The translations under genes were made by a program, and so were the position numbers. Below the pieces are notes generated by a model. The model was not told where the DNA came from, ran no database searches, and saw only the letters and a program-made list of their open reading frames with translations. This document shows, in pieces, positions 17,701 through 26,548 of a DNA stretch of 64,000 nucleotides (its first letter is position 1; the number at the start of each line of letters is the position of its first letter). The stretch covers positions 469,794 through 533,793 of the forward strand of contig CANMLU010000002.1 in NCBI GenBank assembly GCA_947498815.1, read 5' to 3'. Source of the stretch: an uncultured Aquimarina sp. (GTDB lineage: Bacteria > Bacteroidota > Bacteroidia > Flavobacteriales > Flavobacteriaceae).

Positions 17701-20079
17701 ATGAGTGAAATATTTTCAAATTGGTTTAAAGTAGATTTGCACATTCATACTGATAAGAGTAATGTAACAAAAACTAATGATTATGATGGTGAATTTGATT
17801 TATCAACATTAAAAAGCAAGCTAATTGAAAATAAAGTAAAATTATTCTCATTAACTGATCATAACATTATAAATGTAGAATGCTACAAAGAATATTTTGA
17901 ATCTTGGTCGGAAGGCGACCCTATTTTAATTATTGGTTGTGAATTTGATATTGAGGTAATACAAGACGATGGTAGTACTCGAACTTACCACACATTACTA
18001 ATTTTTGATGACAGCAATATTGAAATGGTTGAAGAGCTTTCAGACCTAATTGAAAGGCACTTTACTGACGCTGGAATTGATCCAAAGGATAGGAAAATAT
18101 CACTCGATGAAATTTTTGAATTGTTTGGGACGTATCACTTTTTCTACATTCCACATGCAGGTGGACACAAGAACATTATTGATGGCTATAAAGGAGCAGA
18201 CATAACTAAAGCTCAAGAAATGGTTTTACTTATGGAAAGTGCTCATGAAAAGGTTAAAGAAAAACATAGAGAAAAGCATAGGCAGGGGTTTGACAAACTA
18301 AAAGACCCTGATTTTAGAGAACGAAAAGATGAAGCCTTTATAAATTTTTCCGACAATCACAATTGCTCTATTTATCCAACACCTAAAAGTGGAGCTGAAC
18401 ATAAATTTTATTGTATAAAAGGAGAACCTTCTTTTGAAACCTTACGATTTGCATTTATTGATCCAGAATCTAGAATAAAAAAACAATCTGAGGTTGACAG
18501 AGTAACCAATGTAAAAAAACATATTTCCGCTATAGATATAAAAGACGTAGAAAATATAGATGATAGCTTAATACAATTAAGCCCTAATATGAATGTAATT
18601 ATTGGAGGTGCTTCTTCTGGAAAGAGTTTATTATTTAATATGATTGGTGAAAAAATTCAAGCATCTAAAAGAGATTTTCGCAAATATGGAAAGAACTCAG
18701 AAGGAGTTAAAATAAAAGCATCAAACAGCAATACATTTCAATCCAATTTACCTTTTAATGTAGATGAAGTAGTTTACATAAATCAAGGTGATATTGTGAG
18801 GTTTTTCGAAAAAGGTGATTTGAGTAAATTAGTAAATGACTCAGGAAAAGATGAGGAATTCACTCAATTAAAAAGCAAGTTAAACGAACAAAAAAGAGAA
18901 TATATTGACCAACTGGAGTCGTTTAAAAATCAATTTGATCGTTTCAACTCCTCATATAAAAAAGACTTTATATTAAGAGAAGATGACATTTCAAATATGT
19001 TGAGTGATAAATTTCACTTTATTGACATTGATAATACTATTGATAATTATGACTTTGAAGACAAATATGAATTGCTTCAACAAATAGCTGATGATGTTGA
19101 TGAATTTAAAAATGAAGAAATCTTTAATCTTGATAATGCAGAACTTGCCTTAACAGAAGGATTTGAAAATCTAATTTACAAGAAAAGAGTACTACTAGAA
19201 AATAAAGAGAAAATATTTAATGCAAGAGTCAACTTTTTAGAGAAGGTTGGAAATATAGTGAATGAAAAAAATGATGAACTAGAATCTTCATCAAGAGCAA
19301 AAAGTGAAGCTTTCAAAAGAAAATCAGTACTGATTGGATCATGTTCAAATATCTTTTCGGAATCAAATGCATTTAATGAACAATCAATTAATCTAGAGGA
19401 TTACAATTACAGTAATCAAGAGAAATTAGAAATAAATGAATCCGTAACTCTTGTAATAGAAGTTGAAAAAAAACAAGAATCTCGCAACTATATCATCAAA
19501 TGTTTAAATCAAGGCAAAAGTGCTGAGTCGATATACAAAAACTATTTAAAACTGATAAAAGATAATGATGGACTAAAAGATTATGGAACATATACTGATA
19601 CTCGTCTTTTACAAAAGCTTAAGAAAGAATCTGAAGAAGTTATTGATCAATTTGAAAATCTAAATAATTACTTAGATTATGGAGATAATGGTAATTCAAA
19701 AAACAAATCACCTGGTTATAACGCAGAAATGTATTTAAAAACAATTCTTGAACAAGACACCTGCAATCTGGTTATGATAGATCAACCAGAAGACAACCTT
19801 GGCAATACATTTAAAAATGAAGATCTTATAAATTTATTGAGGGACTATAAATTCAAAAAACAAATCATACTTGTAACACACAATCCTTCCATTGTAGTTT
19901 ATGGCGATGCTGAAAGCATTATTCTTGCTCAGAATAAGCAAGGTCAAATTTCTTATCAACAATTAGTACTTGAAAATAAAGATTACCAAAAACAAATCAT
20001 AGATAATCTAGATGGAGGCAAAGTAATTTTTAATATGAGATCTAGAAAATACAACATAAAAAAACTTTTAAATTCATGA
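17701..20079 (+). CDS. PHP phosphoesterase-SMC-like ATPase fusion (TrlF-type)
   Basis: This 792-residue protein joins two enzymes. Residues 1-225 are a PHP metal-dependent phosphoesterase: H14/H16 in DLHIHT, T52-D53-H54-N55, E81 in GCEFD, H97, H152 in IPHAGGH, and D218/H220 in SDNHN. Then comes an ABC/SMC-class ATPase with Walker A GGASSGKS (302-309), a long helical, probably coiled-coil middle (about 375-600), Walker B ending at D694 in MIDQPEDNL and a switch H727 in VTHNPS. This architecture resembles proteins annotated as TrlF-family AAA-like ATPases; related nuclease-ATPase fusions act in phage defence. Its codon use is strongly AT-rich. It overlaps the next gene by ATGA. The defence role is inferred; the domain call is seen. 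Confidence 0.85.
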   Translation: MSEIFSNWFKVDLHIHTDKSNVTKTNDYDGEFDLSTLKSKLIENKVKLFSLTDHNIINVECYKEYFESWSEGDPILIIGCEFDIEVIQDDGSTRTYHTLLIFDDSNIEMVEELSDLIERHFTDAGIDPKDRKISLDEIFELFGTYHFFYIPHAGGHKNIIDGYKGADITKAQEMVLLMESAHEKVKEKHREKHRQGFDKLKDPDFRERKDEAFINFSDNHNCSIYPTPKSGAEHKFYCIKGEPSFETLRFAFIDPESRIKKQSEVDRVTNVKKHISAIDIKDVENIDDSLIQLSPNMNVIIGGASSGKSLLFNMIGEKIQASKRDFRKYGKNSEGVKIKASNSNTFQSNLPFNVDEVVYINQGDIVRFFEKGDLSKLVNDSGKDEEFTQLKSKLNEQKREYIDQLESFKNQFDRFNSSYKKDFILREDDISNMLSDKFHFIDIDNTIDNYDFEDKYELLQQIADDVDEFKNEEIFNLDNAELALTEGFENLIYKKRVLLENKEKIFNARVNFLEKVGNIVNEKNDELESSSRAKSEAFKRKSVLIGSCSNIFSESNAFNEQSINLEDYNYSNQEKLEINESVTLVIEVEKKQESRNYIIKCLNQGKSAESIYKNYLKLIKDNDGLKDYGTYTDTRLLQKLKKESEEVIDQFENLNNYLDYGDNGNSKNKSPGYNAEMYLKTILEQDTCNLVMIDQPEDNLGNTFKNEDLINLLRDYKFKKQIILVTHNPSIVVYGDAESIILAQNKQGQISYQQLVLENKDYQKQIIDNLDGGKVIFNMRSRKYNIKKLLNS

Positions 20080-20432
20080 TTGAAGCAAACACGAAATTTG
20101 AAGACGATAATTTGATAATTGATTTTAAAGGTCAGGACATCAGTGATAAACAATTAGAAATACCAATCGGCAATGATGTAAACTTTAAGGACTTGGTTGA
20201 ATTCTTAATTGAAGTAATTCCTGTTCAATCAAAAATAACTTTGACTAACGAACAAATTCCAGAAGGTGACAATGCCGACAAACTAAATATTATACAAGAT
20301 ACTGTTAATGAGATATTTGATGAGTTTAATTCAAGCATAGACGAATTAATCTTAGAAGAAGAGGAAGATGAAGAAACAATTACTAAGGTTCAAGAAGGAA
20401 ATTCGGCTGAAGACGACGACCTTCCATTTTAA
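20076..20432 (+). CDS. Small acidic protein with SSB-like C-terminal tip
   Basis: This 118-residue protein starts inside the stop of the PHP-ATPase (ATGA overlap), so its synthesis is coupled to it. It is strongly acidic: a run of seven or more Glu/Asp follows the ELILEEEEDEE segment at about 90-100. Its last six residues are DDDLPF, the form of the C-terminal tip by which SSB recruits RecQ, RecO, PriA and other partners. No OB fold is apparent; residues 1-85 look alpha/beta. It could bring the ATPase to, or keep it from, SSB-binding proteins or SSB-coated DNA, or act as an antitoxin-like control. These roles are inferred. I recognise no named family. Confidence 0.75.
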   Translation: MIEANTKFEDDNLIIDFKGQDISDKQLEIPIGNDVNFKDLVEFLIEVIPVQSKITLTNEQIPEGDNADKLNIIQDTVNEIFDEFNSSIDELILEEEEDEETITKVQEGNSAEDDDLPF

Positions 20433-20660
20433 AATAATAAACGAAGCTAGCGCTCGCCTGCGACGGGTGCCGTCAAAGACTTTAGAAATAAAAGGACCGA
20501 TAACGCAGATTTATTCATAAACCTATTATTTTGATACATAGGAATTCATCTATTCGCTGCGCTCGGGTGCAATCCGTGAATCTTATTGCCAAAAAAATAA
20601 AACCTCCCGGTTTCAAAGTAAATAAAGTATATTTAGCCGCTCAAAACTTATGTGAAGCTT
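20433..20660. other. Gap between island pair and SulP gene
   Basis: No gene is seen. The first half has a GC-rich patch (near 20446-20475, with GCTAGCGCTCGCCTGCGACG) and another (GCTGCGCTCGGGTG near 20553) unlike the surrounding AT-rich sequence. The sharp composition changes fit a junction between transferred and resident DNA. Confidence 0.35.
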
Positions 20661-22331
20661 ATGTTATCTAAATTCTACAATTTCAAAAACTTTAAAGGAG
20701 ATTTTACGGGTGGACTTGTTGCAGGGGTAGTTGCGTTACCTCTTGCCCTGGCCTTTGGTGTACAATCAGGAATGGGTGCCACAGCAGGTCTGTATGGCGC
20801 GATAGCCGTTGGTATTTTTGCCGCTTTATTCGGGGGTACCGCAACCCAGGCCAGTGGTCCTACAGGTCCGATGACGGTTGTTTCTGCTACGCTGGTTGCT
20901 GCAGCCATCGAGATGAACGGTACACTGGATAATGCCATGAGCATCATCGTAGTCACCTTTTTATTAGGTGGGCTTTTTCAAATCCTATTTGGGTTTTTAA
21001 ACATTGCCAGTTATGTAAAGTACTTTCCGTATCCCGTGGTCTCCGGATTTATGAGCGGGGTGGGTTTAATTATCGTGATCTTACAACTATTTCCATTTGC
21101 TGGTTTGGATCCGTCTAAATCTACGGTAGCGGTTATTCAAAATTTACCCAAGCTTTTTTCTGAAGCCAATCTTTATGCACTAGCATTAGGTGGGGTCACC
21201 ATTGTGATTTATTATCTTTTTCCATTAATAACCAAGGCCATACCCAGTGCTCTAGTAGCCTTGATTGCAGCTTCTTTGATCGCCTATTTTACCAAAATGG
21301 ATGTTCCCTTAATTGGTGAGATCCCCGCAGGATTACCTTCGCTTAAGTTAGGTGGTATCTTAGACATAGATCCCAGTGCTTTTGGGATGATCTTAGAATA
21401 TGCGGTTGTACTTGCCGTACTGGGGAGTATTGATTCATTATTAACCTCGGTCATTGCAGATAATATGACCAAAACCCGTCATAACAGTAATCGAGAGCTT
21501 ATCGGTCAAGGTATTGGTAATATGCTTGCGGCGATTATCGGTGGTATTCCAGGTGCTGGAGCTACTAAAGGAACGGTGGTGAATATTAATGCAGGGGGAA
21601 GAACCCGATTGTCGGGGATCTTGCATGGTATCTTCTTGCTTGCCGTATTATTAGGCCTGGGGCAGCTGGCAGCGCATATTCCACTATGTGTATTAGCCGG
21701 GTTGCTGATCCCAATAGGTTTTAAAATAGTAGATTTTAAAGGATTAAAACATCTATTAAAAGTACCCAGAGCAGATGCCATTGTGTTGATTCTGGTATTG
21801 TTTATTACCACCTTTGGAAGTTTAATACAAGCTGTAGGTATCGGAGTAACTTTGGCATGTTTACTTTTTATGAAAAAGTCTGGAGATTTGAGCGAGCAGG
21901 GAATGGAAGTTGGAAATGTAAGCGATTTAGACGGTTCAAAACCCTGGCAAGACGAAATTGAGTTCTACGAAGCTTATAAAAGCAAAGTTATTATCAAGCA
22001 CTTGTATGGTCCTTTGTTCTTTGGCTTTACCTCATACTTTAAAGATCAGATAAAAGAGCTGCCAGACGATATTAATGCCGTTATTTTAAGAATGGACAGG
22101 GTTCCTTATATTGACCAATCTGGGATCTATACCTTGGAGGATGTTATTTTTGACTTACGAGAACAAGGTATCGAAGTACTGCTTGTTGGCCTTAATACGC
22201 AACCCAGAGATATGTTAACAGCCGTAGATATCATTCCGGATCTGGTTCCAGAGGACGATCTGTTTGATGAGATCGAAGCCAGCTTTGTTTATTTACGAAA
22301 AAAATTTAAGCAGCAAGCTGTTGAGGCATAG
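20661..22331 (+). CDS. SulP family inorganic anion transporter with STAS domain
   Basis: This 556-residue protein is an inner-membrane anion carrier of the SLC26/SulP family, which move sulfate, bicarbonate or similar anions. The N-terminal part FTGGLVAGVVALPLALAFGVQSG is the SulP signature, followed by about eleven more hydrophobic helices up to residue 405. A C-terminal cytoplasmic STAS domain (about 435-545) has the YIDQSGIYTLED core. The ATG at 20661 is chosen because the longer frame needs GTG at 20652. The gene is richer in G and C than the preceding island genes. No sulfate-assimilation or carbonic anhydrase gene is next to it, so the substrate is open. Confidence 0.88.
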   Translation: MLSKFYNFKNFKGDFTGGLVAGVVALPLALAFGVQSGMGATAGLYGAIAVGIFAALFGGTATQASGPTGPMTVVSATLVAAAIEMNGTLDNAMSIIVVTFLLGGLFQILFGFLNIASYVKYFPYPVVSGFMSGVGLIIVILQLFPFAGLDPSKSTVAVIQNLPKLFSEANLYALALGGVTIVIYYLFPLITKAIPSALVALIAASLIAYFTKMDVPLIGEIPAGLPSLKLGGILDIDPSAFGMILEYAVVLAVLGSIDSLLTSVIADNMTKTRHNSNRELIGQGIGNMLAAIIGGIPGAGATKGTVVNINAGGRTRLSGILHGIFLLAVLLGLGQLAAHIPLCVLAGLLIPIGFKIVDFKGLKHLLKVPRADAIVLILVLFITTFGSLIQAVGIGVTLACLLFMKKSGDLSEQGMEVGNVSDLDGSKPWQDEIEFYEAYKSKVIIKHLYGPLFFGFTSYFKDQIKELPDDINAVILRMDRVPYIDQSGIYTLEDVIFDLREQGIEVLLVGLNTQPRDMLTAVDIIPDLVPEDDLFDEIEASFVYLRKKFKQQAVEA

Positions 22332-22357
22332 TCACTATGTCCTTCTTAAATAAAAAT

Positions 22358-22542
22358 AACGTGAGTTCGGTATAAGCACACTAAAGGCCAAAAACCGTCA
22401 ATTCGAGTGTTTTTCCAGAATGAAATGAAGGAAAAAAGTATCGAGAATAGGTTTTTTGATAAGAAAATTACTGTTCTCGATACACTTCTCCTAAAGTCGA
22501 AGCACTCGAACTGACGTAATTTTCTTATACCGAACACATCTT
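22358..22542. repeat. Nested palindromic element R2 (MITE-like)
   Basis: The 185-base element has terminal inverted repeats (AACGTGAGTTCGGTATAAG at 22358-22376; CTTATACCGAACACATCTT at 22524-22542) sharing a perfect 12-base core, GTTCGGTATAAG. Inside lie GTCAATTCGAGTG against CACTCGAACTGAC and GTATCGAGAA against TTCTCGATAC. It is related to R1 (16804-17010) in order and sequence of arms. It has no ORF of note. Confidence 0.65.
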
Positions 22543-22560
22543 AAAATAAACAAATAACAT

Positions 22561-22585
22561 CCCAGTTTCATTTTTTGAAACTGGG
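22561..22585. repeat. Perfect hairpin at leader copy 2
   Basis: CCCAGTTTCA pairs with TGAAACTGGG around TTTTT. The same hairpin, weaker, opens leader copy 1 at about 16080-16100, so it belongs to the duplicated leader and is not a terminator of the SulP gene. Confidence 0.55.
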
Positions 22586-22650
22586 ATGTCTTATTCTTGT
22601 ACAACTATTAATTTAAACCGTAAAAAAATATGGTTTTAGAAAATCTTATG
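22577..22650 (+). pseudogene. Leader element copy 2 with truncated gene start
   Basis: From GAAACTGGGATGTC to the ATG at 22630 and the codons for MVLENL, this matches the leader and first codons (MALENL) of the 167-residue gene at 16146. After the sixth codon the similarity ends; the frame runs 36 codons into the recQ start and closes. It is a remnant of a second copy, or the template from which the first was copied. Confidence 0.55.
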
Positions 22651-22685
22651 TGTCTTAATAGTGTACTTTATTTATTTTCTAAAGC

Positions 22686-22693
22686 TATTTTTG
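22686..22693 (+). promoter_or_regulatory. -7 box of recQ promoter
   Basis: TATTTTTG is a perfect TAnnTTTG match only 14 bases before the recQ ATG. Transcripts from it would have a leader of about 8 bases or fewer. No convincing -33 box was found. Confidence 0.4.
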
Positions 22694-22706
22694 TTCCTTT
22701 GCCTCT

Positions 22707-24833
22707 ATGCCAGAATCAAAAAAAATACTACAAACTCTAAAAGAATATTTCGGATATGATAGTTTTCGTCCGTTACAGGGTGAAATTATAAACTCCGTAT
22801 TTGCTGGTAATGATAACCTGGTAATTATGCCTACTGGAGGAGGTAAATCAATATGTTATCAATTGCCGGCCTTACTACTCCCTGGAGTGACTCTGGTAAT
22901 CTCTCCATTGATTGCATTAATGAAAGATCAAGTTGATGGATTACTAGCGAATGGTATCAAGGCCGCTTTCGTTAATAGTAGTCAAGATGAAAAAGAGCAA
23001 CAAGAGATTTATCAACAATTGCTGGATAAAGAACTTAAACTACTTTATGTCGCACCAGAGAGTTTGAGCTTTTTGGATACTATACTTTCGCAAATTAAAC
23101 TTAGCCTTATTGCTATAGATGAAGCACATTGTATTTCGGCCTGGGGGCACGATTTTCGACCTGCCTATACGCAACTTGGTTACTTAAAAAACAGGTTTCC
23201 AGATAGCCCTATCATTGCTCTTACAGCAACAGCCGATAAAGCTACACGTCAGGATATTTGTGAGCAACTTAATATTCCTGATGCTATAAGACATCTGGCA
23301 TCTTTTGATAGAAAAAACCTTGGTCTTGAAGTCCGGCCAGGTATTAAGAGAATCGAACAAATTATTGGTTTTTTAAAAGACAAACCCAATGATAGTGGTA
23401 TTATATATTGCCTCAGTAGAAAAGCGACCCAAATGCTAGCTGAAAAACTACAACATCAAGGGTTCAAGGCAGAAGCCTATCATGCAGGTATCCCTCATGA
23501 CCAAAGATCAAAAGTCCAAGAAGGTTTTGTTAATGATACCGTTCAAATTGTATGCGCAACCATTGCCTTTGGAATGGGGATCGACAAATCTAATGTACGC
23601 TGGGTAATCCATTACAACTTACCAAAAAATATTGAAGGGTACTATCAAGAAATTGGTCGTGCAGGACGCGATGGTTTACCATCCTCTACCCTACTATTTC
23701 ATAGTTATGCAGATGTAGTGCAATTGCAAAAATTTGCAGATATGTCTGGCAATAAAGACGTACAGCTTGCAAAACTGGATCGTATGAAACAATATGCCGA
23801 ATCGTTGAGTTGCCGACGTAAAATTTTACTCAGTTATTTTGGAGAACTAATTGAAGAGGATTGCGGAAATTGCGATGTTTGTAAAAATCCACCAACATTC
23901 ATCGATGGAACCATTGTAGCGCAAAAAACTTTATCAACAGTAACCCGACTAAAAGAACAAGAGCCAATAGGTATCGTGATTGATGTATTGAGAGGTGCAC
24001 AAAATGCGGCTATATATGATAAAGGATACCAAAGTTTAAAGACTTACGGAATTGGAAGTGATATTGCATGGCGAGATTGGCAGCTATATATTATACAATT
24101 GATCAATCAAGGGTATCTTGAAATTGCTTTTCATCAAAATAACAAATTGAAATTAACATCGCTTTCAAAGAAAGTATTATTTGAGAAAGAAAAAGTGAGC
24201 TTGGCTAACCTCAAGGATATCGAAAAAGCGAAAGAAACTACAGCCAAACCTGCCGAAACAATCAAAACCAATTCACTATTTGAGCAATTGCGAAAACTTC
24301 GTTTGGAGTTGGCCAAAGAAGCAGGTATTCCGGCATACCAAATATTTAATGATGCCACCCTAAAAGAAATGGAGCAACATCGACCAATGAATGATGAAGA
24401 ATTTATGCAGATTAGTGGTGTTGGAAACCAGAAAATGCAAAATTATGGGTATAAATTTATTAAGACTATAATTGATTTTTCTACTGAAAAAACAGAAAAG
24501 AAAAAAAGAAAAAACAAGAATAAAGGCAACACACATAAAGAAACATTATTACTATATAAAGAAGGTCTCTCTATCGAAGAAATTGCTGTTGAACGCAAAC
24601 TAGCACAATCCACAATTTTTTCACACATCATGAAATTATATCAAGAAGGAGAAGATATAGATCTAAATCAATTCATAGACAAGGAGGACATTAATGCCAT
24701 CAAGAAAGCAAAAGAAAAGTTAGAAAACCCAGAAGGTCTTAAGCCATATTTTGAATATTTTGAAGAAGCTATAAATTACAACACCATTAAATTAGCATTG
24801 ACTATCTTAGAAAAAGAAAAGTCTAATCATTAA
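22707..24833 (+). CDS. recQ: ATP-dependent DNA helicase RecQ
   Basis: This 708-residue 3'-5' DNA helicase acts in recombination and replication-fork repair. It has Walker A TGGGKS with K47, DEAH at 138-141 in IDEAHCISAWGHDFRP, and helicase C motifs through IGRAGRDG. A zinc-binding RQC region (CRRKILLSYFGE...CGNCDVC) follows at about 370-395, then an HRDC domain (about 530-600) and a C-terminal helix-turn-helix-like extension after a Lys-rich linker (about 600-612). The extension is a Bacteroidota feature. RecQ binds SSB C-terminal tips in other bacteria, notable given the DDDLPF protein 2.3 kb upstream. It abuts panE without a gap. Confidence 0.95.
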   Translation: MPESKKILQTLKEYFGYDSFRPLQGEIINSVFAGNDNLVIMPTGGGKSICYQLPALLLPGVTLVISPLIALMKDQVDGLLANGIKAAFVNSSQDEKEQQEIYQQLLDKELKLLYVAPESLSFLDTILSQIKLSLIAIDEAHCISAWGHDFRPAYTQLGYLKNRFPDSPIIALTATADKATRQDICEQLNIPDAIRHLASFDRKNLGLEVRPGIKRIEQIIGFLKDKPNDSGIIYCLSRKATQMLAEKLQHQGFKAEAYHAGIPHDQRSKVQEGFVNDTVQIVCATIAFGMGIDKSNVRWVIHYNLPKNIEGYYQEIGRAGRDGLPSSTLLFHSYADVVQLQKFADMSGNKDVQLAKLDRMKQYAESLSCRRKILLSYFGELIEEDCGNCDVCKNPPTFIDGTIVAQKTLSTVTRLKEQEPIGIVIDVLRGAQNAAIYDKGYQSLKTYGIGSDIAWRDWQLYIIQLINQGYLEIAFHQNNKLKLTSLSKKVLFEKEKVSLANLKDIEKAKETTAKPAETIKTNSLFEQLRKLRLELAKEAGIPAYQIFNDATLKEMEQHRPMNDEEFMQISGVGNQKMQNYGYKFIKTIIDFSTEKTEKKKRKNKNKGNTHKETLLLYKEGLSIEEIAVERKLAQSTIFSHIMKLYQEGEDIDLNQFIDKEDINAIKKAKEKLENPEGLKPYFEYFEEAINYNTIKLALTILEKEKSNH

Positions 24834-25895
24834 ATGTCTACGCAATCACATATTGTATTCGGAGCTGGACTCATTGGTAGTTTTTTGGGAGGTGTACTCA
24901 CATCATTAAATACTGATACTAAACTGGTTTGTCGTTCTCATATTAGACAAAAATTAGATCAAGGCCTCAAATTAACGGATTACCTGGGCAATACCTGTGA
25001 AGTAAAAGACCTTGTTTTTTTAGACCCTATTGGTTTAAAAAATAATTCTGATAAAGAAAGTTTTTGTGATTTTTTATGGCTTACCGTTAAATGTACAGGG
25101 ATAGACAAGGCAAGTCGTGATATCCAGCCATTGATTGGACCCGATACTATAATTTTTTGTTGCCAAAATGGTTTGGGTTCAGAGCAGGTAATTCAACAAC
25201 GTTATCCAAATAACACCGTACTTAGAGTTATGGTTCCCTTTAATGTTGCAGAACCAAAACCAGGGCATTTGCATCGTGGCTCTGAAGGAGCTTTGTGTAT
25301 CGAAACGAATACAGAACAATATACGTTAACCAGTAATTTAATAAAGCTTTTGAATTCTGCTATCATGCCGGTAACACAAACCAACGAAATGCAAATACTA
25401 TTATGGGCCAAATTGCAACTAAATCTTGGAAACAGTATCAATGCATTAGCAGATATTCCTGTTAAAGCAATGCTAGAACAAAAAAATTATCGTTTGGTTA
25501 TTGCACTGTTGATGAACGAACTACTTACCGTAACCAAAGCATTGCATATTAAACTACCCAAATTAACAGCCGTACCGGCAAAATATATTCCTACAGTGCT
25601 TAGTTTACCCAATTTTATATTTAAAAGGGTAGCCAATAAGATGCTGGCAATTGATCCTACGGTACGGACTTCAATGTGGTGGGATCTTTCTCAAGGAAAA
25701 AAAACCGAAATCGATTATCTTAACGGCGCCATAGTTAATGCTGCACAAGAATTAAAAATTAATTGCCCTGCAAACCAAAAAATCATTTCGCTTATAAAAC
25801 AAATAGAAGAAGAAAATGAAAAGCAAATACCTAGAAAACCCTTCAACAGTAATTCTTTATTAAAAGAAGTGCAAAAAAGTATCGCTCATCAATAA
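24834..25895 (+). CDS. 2-dehydropantoate 2-reductase family protein
   Basis: This 353-residue enzyme of the ketopantoate reductase family begins with the NADP-binding GAGLIGSFLGG (residues 10-20). It has the CQNGLGSEQ substrate-side motif, KLQLNLGNSINAL with the conserved Lys and Asn, and a C-terminal helical domain with SMWWDLSQGKKTEIDYLNGAIV. The last motif carries the catalytic region of PanE proteins. It normally makes pantoate for coenzyme A, but paralogues of this family occur and the 353 residues slightly exceed the usual 300. It starts directly after the recQ stop, suggesting cotranscription. Confidence 0.85.
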   Translation: MSTQSHIVFGAGLIGSFLGGVLTSLNTDTKLVCRSHIRQKLDQGLKLTDYLGNTCEVKDLVFLDPIGLKNNSDKESFCDFLWLTVKCTGIDKASRDIQPLIGPDTIIFCCQNGLGSEQVIQQRYPNNTVLRVMVPFNVAEPKPGHLHRGSEGALCIETNTEQYTLTSNLIKLLNSAIMPVTQTNEMQILLWAKLQLNLGNSINALADIPVKAMLEQKNYRLVIALLMNELLTVTKALHIKLPKLTAVPAKYIPTVLSLPNFIFKRVANKMLAIDPTVRTSMWWDLSQGKKTEIDYLNGAIVNAAQELKINCPANQKIISLIKQIEEENEKQIPRKPFNSNSLLKEVQKSIAHQ

Positions 25896-25896
25896 G

Positions 25897-26541
25897 TTAT
25901 TTATCTATTTTATTTCCAAAATACTTTTTATCACTATCAGAAACCAAAGGATCTTCAATTGCTTTTTTTGCCAGTTCTGTATGTTTCGTACTATCAAAAT
26001 GAAATAACAACATATTCAATTCTGTAATGGATATACCACGGTCATTTTTTTCGGATAGTATAAACTCATCATTAACTTTTACATGTCCTGGTTTTAAAAC
26101 TCGTACATATACTCCCGATAATAAAGAATCTACAAACTGTTTGATAATTCTTTGATCTCCAAAACGAATACCTAATTTATAGCAAGGTTGTCTAGGACGT
26201 GAAATTTGAACCTTTGCTTCTCCAAGTGTATATATCGATCCAATTTTTATGGTGTTTTCATCAAATCCATCTACAGTAAGATTCTCTCCAAACATTCCAT
26301 AATTCCATGACAAATGTGGATATTTTTCTTTCCAATAAGAATAATGATTTGCGGCATACAAATAACACGCCTTATCTACCCCACCATGATAACGTCTATC
26401 AATAACATGATCGTTTTGCACATCTTCTATATCCAGATAAATAGGTTCATTCACCGGATTCTTATAAATCCCTGTTTGCACATCTTTTCCTCTCCAGGAA
26501 ATTGTTTTGGGCCTACCGATATTTACAGAAACAACTTTCAT
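25897..26541 (-). CDS. MOSC domain protein (YiiM-like)
   Basis: This 214-residue cytoplasmic protein has a MOSC beta-barrel, the sulfur-carrier domain of molybdenum cofactor sulfurases. Visible elements are VNIGRPKTISWRGKDVQTGIYK at the start, YGMFGENLTV and ISRPRQPCYKLGIRFGD with the conserved cysteine. YiiM-type proteins reduce N-hydroxylated compounds with molybdenum cofactor; this role is inferred from the family. It is convergent with the panE-like gene (1-base gap) and separated by 7 bases from truA upstream, so the two minus-strand genes are probably an operon. Confidence 0.85.
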   Translation of the reverse strand: MKVVSVNIGRPKTISWRGKDVQTGIYKNPVNEPIYLDIEDVQNDHVIDRRYHGGVDKACYLYAANHYSYWKEKYPHLSWNYGMFGENLTVDGFDENTIKIGSIYTLGEAKVQISRPRQPCYKLGIRFGDQRIIKQFVDSLLSGVYVRVLKPGHVKVNDEFILSEKNDRGISITELNMLLFHFDSTKHTELAKKAIEDPLVSDSDKKYFGNKIDK

Positions 26542-26548
26542 ATATGTA

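Noticed and set aside
20652-20660. GTG start for the SulP gene
   Set aside because: The ATG at 20661 is three codons later and starts the usual N terminus. The difference is trivial.
20661-22331. SulP transporter as part of the defence-like pair
   Set aside because: It is over 200 bases from the pair, differs in base composition and has no known link to such systems.
22630-22740. MVLENL ORF before recQ as a real gene
   Set aside because: It runs 36 codons into the recQ start in another frame and shares only its first six codons with the 167-residue gene.
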